NCBI RefSeq assembly: GCF_900101335.1
Contig: NZ_FNKA01000001.1
Coordinates: forward strand, 558,001 to 622,000
Length of the DNA stretch: 64,000 bases
Reading direction: 5' to 3'
Source of the DNA: Quadrisphaera sp. DSM 44207
GTDB lineage: Bacteria > Actinomycetota > Actinomycetes > Actinomycetales > Quadrisphaeraceae
Shown: positions 24,572 through 31,602 of the stretch, piece after piece
How positions within the stretch are numbered: the stretch's first letter is position 1
How the letters are laid out: every line of letters starts with the position of its first letter
The notes under the pieces: model-generated
Told to the model about the DNA's origin: nothing
The model's database searches: none
The model's input: only the letters and a program-made list of their open reading frames with translations
Position numbers and translations under genes: made by a program

Positions 24572-25168
24572 CTACTCGGAAGCAGGGGCCCTCGGGGCCG
24601 CGCGCACGTGCGCTCGCTCGCCCTGCTTGCCGATGAGGCTGAGGTACTCGACGGGGCCGGAGCTGGTGGCGCCGAACCAGTGCGGGGTGCGGGTGTCGAA
24701 CTCCGCGGCCTCCCCGGGCCTCAGGACCAGGTCGTGCTCGGCGAGGACGAGGCGCAGGGTGCCGTTGAGGACGTAGACCCAGTCGTAGCCCTCGTGGGTG
24801 CGCAGGTCGGGCTCGGCGTCGTCCTTCCCCGTCGGCAGGACGAACTTGTAGGCCTGGATCCCTCCGGGCCTGCGGGTCAGGGGCAGGATGACCGAGCCGT
24901 CGCTGCAGGGGATGGGCCGCAGGTTGATGCGGGGGTTCCCGGTGGGCGGGGCGTCGACGAGCTCGTCGAGCGTGACCCCGTAGGCGCGGGCGAGCGGGAG
25001 CAGCTGCTCCAGCGTGGGGCGTCGCAGACCCGCCTCGAGCCGGGACAGGGTGCTGGTGGAGATGCCGGTCTCCTCCGCGAGGTCGGCGAGCGTGACGTCG
25101 CGGCGCTGCCGCAGCTGCCTCAGCCTCGGCCCCACGGCGTCGAGGGTTCGGTCCGTCGAGTCGTCCAC
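24572..25168 (-). CDS. XRE-family regulator with C-terminal cupin
   Basis: 198 residues from GTG 25168 (VDDSTDRTLDAVGPRLRQLRQRRDVTLADLAEETG). Residues 14-70 are an HTH_3 domain (TLADLAEETGISTSTLSRLEAGLRRPTLEQL). Residues 90-185 are a single cupin (HEGYDWVYVLNGTLRLVLAEHDLVLRPGEAAEFDTRTPHWFG) that may bind a small ligand or metal. Such regulators control amino-acid, polyamine or phosphonate metabolism genes, none of which is adjacent, so autoregulation or a distant target is likely. Two adjoining palindromes lie 10-32 bp before its start. The opposite, divergent gene is the secreted acidic protein. Confidence 0.88.
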   Translation of the reverse strand: MDDSTDRTLDAVGPRLRQLRQRRDVTLADLAEETGISTSTLSRLEAGLRRPTLEQLLPLARAYGVTLDELVDAPPTGNPRINLRPIPCSDGSVILPLTRRPGGIQAYKFVLPTGKDDAEPDLRTHEGYDWVYVLNGTLRLVLAEHDLVLRPGEAAEFDTRTPHWFGATSSGPVEYLSLIGKQGERAHVRAAPRAPASE

Positions 25169-25177
25169 GCACCCATC

Positions 25178-25200
25178 TTGCCATTCGGCAACGGTGTTGC
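25178..25200. promoter_or_regulatory. Two overlapping palindromes, candidate XRE-cupin operator
   Basis: TTGCCATTCGGCAA (25178-25191) is a perfect inverted repeat (TTGCC/GGCAA, 4-bp loop), and GCAACGGTGTTGC (25188-25200; GCAAC/GTTGC, 3-bp loop) overlaps its right arm. Both lie in the divergent promoter region directly ahead of the regulator gene, the usual place for an autoregulatory site. Confidence 0.6.
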
Positions 25201-25410
25201 ACGGCCGCAGCGCGCACTCCGGTCGGGGGTCCTGCTGGACGGCGCGGCGCTCGACGCGCTCCACGGTCGCGGCGGGCCAGCGCCCGTCCCAGGCGGTGTC
25301 CTCGCCGTTCGCAGACGCCGCTGACCGTCCCGACAGCCCCTGCACAGGCGCAGGACCGAGCGTCCTCGGTGGAGGCCGGACGGACCGGCCGGACCGGAGG
25401 AGTTCATCCC

Positions 25411-26034
25411 ATGCGCACGAAGCTGCTGACCGCGACCGCCGCCGGCGCCCTCGCCCTGGCCGGCCTGGGGGTGGCCGGCCCCGCGCTGGCCGCGACCAGC
25501 ACGGAGGAGGCCGCGACCGCCGTCGCCTCGCAGGTGGACCGGATCGAGGAGGCCCTCTCGGGCCTGGTCTCCGACGGCTCGATCACCCAGGAGCAGGCCG
25601 ACGAGGTGGCCACCACCCTGGAGGAGGCCGGCCTCGGCGGTCCCGGTGGCCCTGGCGGCCGCGGGCCCGGCGGGCCCGGCGGGCCAGTCCTGGCGACCGC
25701 CGCCGAGGCCGTCGGCGTCAGCGAGGAGGAGCTGCGCACCGCGCTGGAGGCCGACGGCGCCACCCTCGCCTCGGTCGCCGAGGAGCACGGGGTCTCCCAG
25801 GACGACCTGGTCGCCGCCCTCGTCACCGCCGCGCAGGAGCGCCTCGCCCAGGCCGTCACCGACGGGGACCTCCCCCAGGAGGAGGCCGACGAGCGCCTGG
25901 CCGACCTGCAGGAGCGCATCACCGAGCATGTGACCAGCGAGCGGCCCGCCCCGCCGCGGGACGGCGAGCGCCCAGCCGCGCCCGGCGGGTCCTCCGAGTC
26001 CTCGACCGGCACTGCCGAGGACGACGCCGCCTGA
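25411..26034 (+). CDS. Secreted helical acidic protein (paralogue A)
   Basis: 207 residues, ATG 25411 with GGAGGAG 10 bp upstream. Sec signal peptide MRTKLLTATAAGALALAGLGVAGPALAA. The mature part has two helix-turn units with the pattern L-V-x-D-G-x-I-T-Q-E-Q-A-D-E (DGSITQEQADEVATTLEEAG and DGDLPQEEADERLADLQERI) separated by a Gly/Pro-rich linker and a helical hairpin (VGVSEEELRTALEADGATLASVAEEHGVSQDDL). Ends in a low-complexity Pro/Ser/Asp tail. A paralogue with the same plan lies at 44914-45645. The repeated units resemble small helical extracytoplasmic proteins of the DUF2680/YckD type; a function is not known. A terminator follows. Confidence 0.75.
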   Translation: MRTKLLTATAAGALALAGLGVAGPALAATSTEEAATAVASQVDRIEEALSGLVSDGSITQEQADEVATTLEEAGLGGPGGPGGRGPGGPGGPVLATAAEAVGVSEEELRTALEADGATLASVAEEHGVSQDDLVAALVTAAQERLAQAVTDGDLPQEEADERLADLQERITEHVTSERPAPPRDGERPAAPGGSSESSTGTAEDDAA

Positions 26035-26050
26035 CGACACACCCGCACCG

Positions 26051-26088
26051 CTGAGCGGCGCCGTCCTCCCCCGGACGGCGTCGCTCAG
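26051..26088. terminator. Bidirectional intrinsic terminator hairpin
   Basis: A 16-bp stem, CTGAGCGGCGCCGTCC with GGACGGCGTCGCTCAG (one G-T wobble), loop TCCCCC, lies between the convergent acidic-protein and PIG-L genes; the minus-strand stop codon (26085-26087) is inside the right arm. Confidence 0.7.
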
Positions 26089-27779
26089 GTCTGCGGGCTC
26101 ACCCCGAGCACGGCGTCCACGGCGACCAGCAGCTCCTCGGCCAGCACGCCCGGGCTCCCGATCCCGGTGACCGACGCGACGCGCGAGGCCCCGAGCCACC
26201 GCCCCGACGCCGGGTGCAGCTCGCCGGGCGGGGTCGGCAGCAGCGGACGGCGCGACCGGCCGGCCAGCGGCGCCGCGGCGACGGCGTCGACGAGGCTCGC
26301 GCCGCTGACGAGGTACCCGGCGGGAGCCGAGCCGAGGTCCAGGCCCGCGCCGCCGAGCGCCGCGCTCGACCGGCTCGCCGGTGCGCTCGCCCAGGCGAGC
26401 AGCGCGGCGGCGGTCTCGTAGCGGTCGGCCCCGGCGACCCTCCTCACCCCGTACCCGTCCGCGCCGAGGGCGGCGAGGACGGCGTCCGAGACGACGGCCG
26501 GCCCGCCGAGGACGACGACGTGCGAGGCGCCCAGCTGCCGGAGCGCGGCGGCCGTGGCGCCGGGCAGGGCGGCGGCGGTGGTCAGGAGCACGGGGAGGTC
26601 CGCGGCGAACGCGACCTGGCCGGCGACGAGCGCGTCGGCCGGGCTCGTGCCGCTGGCGAGCAGGACCGTGCGAGCGAACCTGGCGTCCGGCCCCGTGGCC
26701 GCGCCCCGCAGTCGGGCGCCCGCGAGGGCGACGGCGCGCGCGGTCTCGTAGCGGTCCGCCCCGCCGATGCGCACGACGGCCACGCCCGGCAGGGCCTCCT
26801 CCAGCGCCCGCAGCTGCGCGGCCGGGACGGCGGGAGGACCGCCGATGACGTGCAGCGTCGCGCCGCCGACCGGCGCCGGGCCGAACAGCTCCCGCGCGCT
26901 CGCGAGCGTGCTCGCCGGCAGCTGCGCCGCCGCGGTGAGCAGCACCGGGGCGTCCAGGGCGCCGGCCAGGTAGCTGGCGCTCAGGGCGTCGACGCCGGCG
27001 CGCTCGGCGTCGCCGTTGGCGAGCAGGACGTGCCGGACGCGCCCGGTCCGCTCGGCGGCGACGGCGCGCGCGAGCAGGGCGGCGGTCTCCCAGCGGTCGC
27101 GGCCGGCGATGCGCGGCTGCGCGGGGGCCGCGACCGGGCGGGCGGCCGGGCCCGGCTGCGAGGGCAGCGGCTCTGGCGGCGCACCGGCGCGGTCCTCGGT
27201 CACCCGGCTGGCGTGGCCGGCGGCGCGCAGGGCGGCGAACTCGGTCGGCACGGACGCGTGACCGAACGGCGCGTAGGCCTCGTCCGCGCGCCGCGCGGCG
27301 CCCGGGTCGGCCTGCAGCACCAGGACGCCGGAGCCGTCGAGGACCTCCGGGGCGGGCCGGGCGCCGGTGAGCACCGCCACCCCGGACGCCGCCAGCCCGG
27401 TGGCGACGGCGACGTGGTCGCGGTGGGAGTCGCTGGCGTGGCAGGCGGCGGAGTGCGTCGTGCCGGGTCCGCACCGCGCGTCCAGGACGAGGGCGAGCCC
27501 GACCAGCGAGGCCGCGCGGACGCCGCCGTCCGGCATCCGCAGGCGGACCACGACCGCGCCCGGCCCGGCGAGCGCCGCCCACGCGGCGTCCTGCTCGCCG
27601 GTGCGCACGGCGGCGACCTGCTCCGGCGTCATCCCCCGCGCCGGGCCGAGGCCGCTGGCCTCGCCGTCGGTGACGGCCACGAGGACCAGCCGGTCCCCGC
27701 GCCGGCGGGCGGCGGGAACGAGGGCGCACAGGCGCAGCACCTCGTCGTCGGGATGAGGGGCGTAGACGACCGTCGTCAC
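26085..27779 (-). CDS. PIG-L deacetylase fused to CWB2 cell-wall-binding repeats
   Basis: 564 residues from GTG 27779 (VTTVVYAPHPDDEVLRL). Residues 1-205 are a PIG-L (GlcNAc-PI/bacillithiol-type) deacetylase with zinc motif HPDDE and HRDH (SDSHRDHVAV). Residues 220-560 hold three CWB2 units (IAGRDRWETAAL, IGGADRYETARAVALAG, VAGADRYETAAAL, each followed by an [A/S]NG/SG-DAL segment). This places a de-N-acetylase on a wall-binding platform, plausibly acting on wall glycans. Oddly, no signal peptide is visible and no in-frame start with one exists upstream, so export is unexplained. Compare the exported PIG-L at 45777-46622. Alternative: a cytosolic enzyme whose repeats have another role. Confidence 0.87.
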   Translation of the reverse strand: MTTVVYAPHPDDEVLRLCALVPAARRRGDRLVLVAVTDGEASGLGPARGMTPEQVAAVRTGEQDAAWAALAGPGAVVVRLRMPDGGVRAASLVGLALVLDARCGPGTTHSAACHASDSHRDHVAVATGLAASGVAVLTGARPAPEVLDGSGVLVLQADPGAARRADEAYAPFGHASVPTEFAALRAAGHASRVTEDRAGAPPEPLPSQPGPAARPVAAPAQPRIAGRDRWETAALLARAVAAERTGRVRHVLLANGDAERAGVDALSASYLAGALDAPVLLTAAAQLPASTLASARELFGPAPVGGATLHVIGGPPAVPAAQLRALEEALPGVAVVRIGGADRYETARAVALAGARLRGAATGPDARFARTVLLASGTSPADALVAGQVAFAADLPVLLTTAAALPGATAAALRQLGASHVVVLGGPAVVSDAVLAALGADGYGVRRVAGADRYETAAALLAWASAPASRSSAALGGAGLDLGSAPAGYLVSGASLVDAVAAAPLAGRSRRPLLPTPPGELHPASGRWLGASRVASVTGIGSPGVLAEELLVAVDAVLGVSPQT

Positions 27780-27982
27780 CGGCGCCAGTGTTCCGCCGCC
27801 CGCGCGCAGCCGCGCGGGCGAGGTCGCGCACGCTGCGCAGCTCCCCCCGAGCCCCTCGGCGACTCACAGCAGATGCACAGCCGGCGGCGAGGGGCCCGAC
27901 AGGTCCGGCCCTCACGGTGAACCCACCCAGGTCCGCCCAGACCCCCGTTCCGCCCGGACCCGACACGACTCGAGGAGGCGCC

Positions 27983-29818
27983 GTGCGACGCCCGAGGAAG
28001 ACCCGGCACGCCGTCTCCGCCGTCCTGCTGATCGCCGTGCTGGCCAGCTGCTCCACAGCCAGCGCCCGCAGCACCGGCACCACGACCGAGACCGTCGTCG
28101 CCAGCGAGGTGGCCGCCGCCACCGGCGCCACCGCCGAGCAGGCGCTCGCGGCGAACCTGCAGCCGCACGACACGAGCGCGGCCGCCACCTGGGACGCCGC
28201 CGAGGAGGTCGCGATCACCCTGACCGGCGACTCCGCGCAGGTCGATCCCGCCCAGGCCGGCTCCGTGCAGGCCGGCTCCGCGCAGGCCGGCTCCGGCGCG
28301 GTCGTCGTCGAGGGCGGCACCGTGACGGTCACGGCGGCCGGCACGTACCGGATCAGCGGCACCCTCGCCGACGGCCAGGTCGTCGTCGACACCGAGGACG
28401 AGGGCGCGGTCAGGCTCGTCCTCGACGGCGCCGACATCACCTCCTCGACCACCTCGGCGATCGCTGTGACGAACGCCGACGAGGCGGTCGTCGTCCTCGA
28501 GGACGGCACGCGCAACCACCTGGCGGACGGCACGGACTACACCGCCGCGGACGGCGACGAGAGCGAGACCTCGACCGCGGACGAGCCGGACGCCGCCCTG
28601 CACAGCGCCGCGGACCTGACGGTCACCGGCACCGGGGAGCTCGTCGTCGAGGGCAACGCGAACGACGGCATCACGAGCGAGGACGGCCTCGTCATCGCCT
28701 CCGGCGTCCTCGGCGTGACGGCCGTCGACGACGGGATCCGCGGCGAGGACCACCTCGTCGTCCCGGGCGGCAGCGTGACCGTGACCGCCGGCGGCGACGG
28801 CCTGACCTCCGACGACGTCGAGGACCCCACCGCCGGCTACGTGCACCTCGCGGGCGGCGCGGTCGCGGTGACCTCCGGCGCGGACGGCGTCCAGGCCGCC
28901 ACCGACGTCGTCGTCACGGGCGGGGAGGTCACCGTCGCCTCCGGCGGCGGCAGCGGCACCTCCGTCGCCGAGGACGCCTCGGCCAAGGGCCTCGAGGGCG
29001 GGGTCGGCGTGGTCGTCGACGGCGGCACGGTCACCGTCGACGCCGCGGACGACGCCGTCCACTCCGACGGCGCCGTCAGCCTCCGGCAGGGCAGCCTCAG
29101 CCTGGCCAGCGCGGACGACGGCGTGCACGCCGAGACCGACCTCACCGTCGCCGGCGGCACCCTCGCCGTCGAGGCCCGCGAGGGCCTGGAGAGCGCCGCG
29201 ATCGGCATCAGCGGCGGCGACACCGCCCTGAGGACGTCCGACGACGGCGTCGACGTCGCCGACGGCGGCCGGCTGAGCATCACCGGCGGCACCACGGTGG
29301 TCGACGCGGACGGCGACGGGCTGGACTCCGACGGCACCGCCGCGATGAGCGGCGGCACGGTCGTGGTCAACGGCCCGAGCGAGGCCGGGAACGGCTCGGT
29401 CGACGTCGACGGCACCTTCGACGTCACCGGCGGGGTGCTGCTCGCCGCCGGCAGCGCGGGCATGGCGCTGGCCCCCGACGCGGCGTCCGCGCAGGGGTGG
29501 GTCTCCGTGACCTTCGACGAGGTGCAGCCGGCAGGTACCACGGTGCAGGTCCTCTCCAGCGACGGCGAGCTCGTGGCCACGTACACCGCGGACCAGGAGT
29601 TCCAGTCGCTGGTCCACTCCTCGGCCGACGTCACGGCCGGGGAGGAGCACCAGGTCCTCACCGGCGGCACGGCCACCGGCGAGAGCGTCGGCGGGCTGGC
29701 CGCCGGAGGGAACACCTCCGGCGCCACGCAGGCCCTGACCGTGACGGCCGGTGAGCACAGCGGCGGGACGGGGGGCGGTTCCGGCGGCTTCGGCGAGGAG
29801 CCGCCGGCGCGGGTGTGA
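27983..29818 (+). CDS. DUF4353 carbohydrate-binding-type lipoprotein (beta-helical)
   Basis: 611 residues from GTG 27983, with GAGGAGG 5 bp upstream. Lipobox LASC in [23 protein letters not shown], so an outer-face lipoprotein. Residues 75-560 are made of repeated Gly/Asp/Val strands ([79 protein letters not shown]) characteristic of the right-handed beta-helix of DUF4353, proteins frequently found beside CotH kinases and annotated as carbohydrate-binding. The C-terminus is disordered. A 15-bp tandem repeat (QAGSV/A units) lies at 28253-28294. It is divergent from the PIG-L/CWB2 gene; the two may share a promoter region. No CotH gene is present. Confidence 0.75.
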   Translation: MRRPRKTRHAVSAVLLIAVLASCSTASARSTGTTTETVVASEVAAATGATAEQALAANLQPHDTSAAATWDAAEEVAITLTGDSAQVDPAQAGSVQAGSAQAGSGAVVVEGGTVTVTAAGTYRISGTLADGQVVVDTEDEGAVRLVLDGADITSSTTSAIAVTNADEAVVVLEDGTRNHLADGTDYTAADGDESETSTADEPDAALHSAADLTVTGTGELVVEGNANDGITSEDGLVIASGVLGVTAVDDGIRGEDHLVVPGGSVTVTAGGDGLTSDDVEDPTAGYVHLAGGAVAVTSGADGVQAATDVVVTGGEVTVASGGGSGTSVAEDASAKGLEGGVGVVVDGGTVTVDAADDAVHSDGAVSLRQGSLSLASADDGVHAETDLTVAGGTLAVEAREGLESAAIGISGGDTALRTSDDGVDVADGGRLSITGGTTVVDADGDGLDSDGTAAMSGGTVVVNGPSEAGNGSVDVDGTFDVTGGVLLAAGSAGMALAPDAASAQGWVSVTFDEVQPAGTTVQVLSSDGELVATYTADQEFQSLVHSSADVTAGEEHQVLTGGTATGESVGGLAAGGNTSGATQALTVTAGEHSGGTGGGSGGFGEEPPARV

Positions 29819-29925
29819 GCCGCGCGTCCGGCGGGGCTGGCGGCCTCAGCCACGTCACGCAGAGGCGGTGGCGAGCGAGGACGGCGGTACCGTTCCTGCA
29901 CGACGGAAAGGTGGTGGCACCAGGC

Positions 29926-30474
29926 ATGTCCGCCCTGCCGACGACCGCCCCTGGCACGGTGATGACCTGGGCCCAGTACGAAGCCCTCGGAGAGGACGTC
30001 CGCGGTGAGTACATCGACGGTCGCCTGGTCATGAGCCCCAGCCCCAGCCGCCTCCACCAGGCGGTGTGCTACCGCCTGACCGCGCTCCTGGAGGCGGCCC
30101 TGCCGTCCGACGGGTCGCTGAGCGTCACGGCGGGATGGGCGTGGAAGCCGGGCGCCGACGAGTTCGTCCCCGACGTGATGGTGCACCCCCGCACCGAGGA
30201 GAGCGCCCGGTTCACCGGCGCTCCGGCGCTGGTGGTCGAGGTCCTGTCCAGCAACCGGCACGACGACCTCGTGCTGAAATCCCTGCGCTACGCGGCCGCG
30301 GGGCTGCCGCACTACTGGATCGTGGACCCGCGAGACCGCGTCCTCGACGCCTTCGACCTCGCCGAGGGGCTGTACCGGCGCGTCGCGCAGGTCACCGAGG
30401 ACAGCGGCTCGACCCGGCTCGCTGCGGGCCCCGTGACGGTGTCCCTCGACCTGCGAGACCTGCTGCGCGACTGA
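29926..30474 (+). CDS. Uma2 family endonuclease (DUF820)
   Basis: 182 residues from ATG 29926 ([32 protein letters not shown]). The restriction-endonuclease-like fold is visible: [11 protein letters not shown], then [34 protein letters not shown], giving the PD-(D/E)xK-like Asp...Glu-x-Leu...Lys arrangement. Uma2 proteins are common in cyanobacteria and actinobacteria, often near transposons, with no established role. This copy sits 131 bp left of a complete IS5-family element. Confidence 0.88.
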   Translation: MSALPTTAPGTVMTWAQYEALGEDVRGEYIDGRLVMSPSPSRLHQAVCYRLTALLEAALPSDGSLSVTAGWAWKPGADEFVPDVMVHPRTEESARFTGAPALVVEVLSSNRHDDLVLKSLRYAAAGLPHYWIVDPRDRVLDAFDLAEGLYRRVAQVTEDSGSTRLAAGPVTVSLDLRDLLRD

Positions 30475-30607
30475 CGCAGGACGAGGACGACGCACCGAGC
30501 GCGCGAGGCCCCCTGTCGCCTGCATGACGATGGACACCCGGTTTACATCACCCCCGCGAGGACGCCGGCACCCGGAGGTAGCGGTCAAGGGCCAGCGACT
30601 GCCCTTA

Positions 30608-31507
30608 GAAGACGTTGCAGATGTGCTGTAGCGATCTTGTTCGGGGCGGTCCAGCCTGTTGAGGCATGTCGTCCTCGGCGTCTTCTCCCGCCATGGACTC
30701 CGTCAGCGATGAGTTGTGGGCGCTGATCGAGCCCCTGATCCCACCGCGCCCGCCGGCGGTGAACGGTCGCACTGGGCGGCCCCGCCGCGATGACCGCGCG
30801 GCGCTGGAGGGCATCGTCTACGTCCTGCGCACCGGCATCGGCTGGGCGAAGCTGCCCGGCGGGCTCGGCTACGGGTCAGGGTGGACGTGCTGGCGGCGGC
30901 TGCGCGAGTGGCAGGACGCTGAGGTCTGGGAGGACGTCCACCGCCTGGTGCTGGACGAGCTGGCCCGGCGCGGGCAGCTGGACTGGTCTCGGTGCAGCCT
31001 GGACAGCGTCTCCGTGCGGGCCAAAAGGGGGGCCAGCTGATCGGCCCCAACCCCACTGACCGGGGCAAACGCGGCACCAAGTACCACCTGCTCGTCGACC
31101 GCAGCGGACAGCCGCTGAACATCGCGATCTCGGGGGCTAACCGGCACGACAGTGTGCTCCTCGAGCCGATCCTGGACTCCATGCCGGCGATCAAGGTCGG
31201 TGGCCGGGGCCATCCACGACGCCGGCCGATCAAGCTGCACGGGGACAAGGGGTATGACAACCGCCGCTGCCGGGCCTACCTGCGCCGGCGCGGGATCACC
31301 GCCCGCATCGCCCGGATCGGCATCGAGTCCTCGAAGCGCCTGGGACGCCACCGCTGGGTCCTCGAGCGCACCATCGGCTGGCTCCTGGCCTACAAGCGCC
31401 TCGCGCTCCGCTACGACCGCACCGAGAAGACGATCACCGCCTTGGCCCGGCTCGCCGTGGTCCTCATCGCCGCCCGACACCTCACCAGCGACTAATGCAA
31501 CGTCTTC
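30608..31507 (+). mobile_element. IS5-family insertion sequence, complete, 900 bp
   Basis: Ends are perfect 12-bp inverted repeats GAAGACGTTGCA (30608-30619) and TGCAACGTCTTC (31496-31507), directly flanked on both sides by TTA (30605-30607 and 31508-31510), the 3-bp TNA target duplication of IS1031/ISL2-group elements. One transposase in two overlapping frames fills it. The insertion lies between the Uma2 gene and the CWB2 gene and disrupts no recognised coding frame. Confidence 0.9.
30666..31495 (+). CDS. IS5-family transposase made by -1 frameshifting
   Basis: First frame 30666-31040 (MSSSASSPAMDSVSDELWALIEPL ... SLDSVSVRAKRGAS) and second frame ending 31495 (KGGQLIGPNPTDRGKRGTKYHLLVDRSG ...). 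The switch site AAAAGGGGGG (31023-31032) lets the ribosome slip back one base, from AGG GGG to AAG GGG, joining VRAK to GGQLIGPNP. The fused protein has the DDE elements: SLDSVSVRA (first Asp), SGANRHDSVLLEPI (second Asp), HGDKGYDNRRCR, and HRWVLERTIGWL (Glu). Programmed frameshifting is usual in this group, so it should be treated as intact, not as a pseudogene. Confidence 0.9.
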
Positions 31508-31545
31508 TTAGTGCTCGCCGTCCACGGCCGCCTGGGGCTGTAAAC

Positions 31546-31587
31546 AGCAGTGGCTCTCCCGCGCGGTCGCGCGGAAGAGCCACTGCT
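31546..31587. terminator. Hairpin terminator downstream of the large CWB2 gene
   Basis: Perfect 12-bp arms AGCAGTGGCTCT (31546-31557) and AGAGCCACTGCT (31576-31587), with an inner GC-rich stem CCGCGC/GCGCGG. On the minus strand it starts 16 bp after the CWB2 stop and is followed by GTTTAC; weak U-tract. Confidence 0.75.
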
Positions 31588-31602
31588 GATCAGTGCTGAC
31601 TG

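Noticed and set aside
24322-25217. Short open frames around the TetR remnant and regulator
   Set aside because: They do not match any family and are frame shadows of the regulator gene.
30666-31495. IS5 transposase as frameshifted pseudogene
   Set aside because: The switch lies on AAAAGGGGGG and the overlap matches programmed -1 frameshifting; both halves carry all DDE parts and the ends are perfect.
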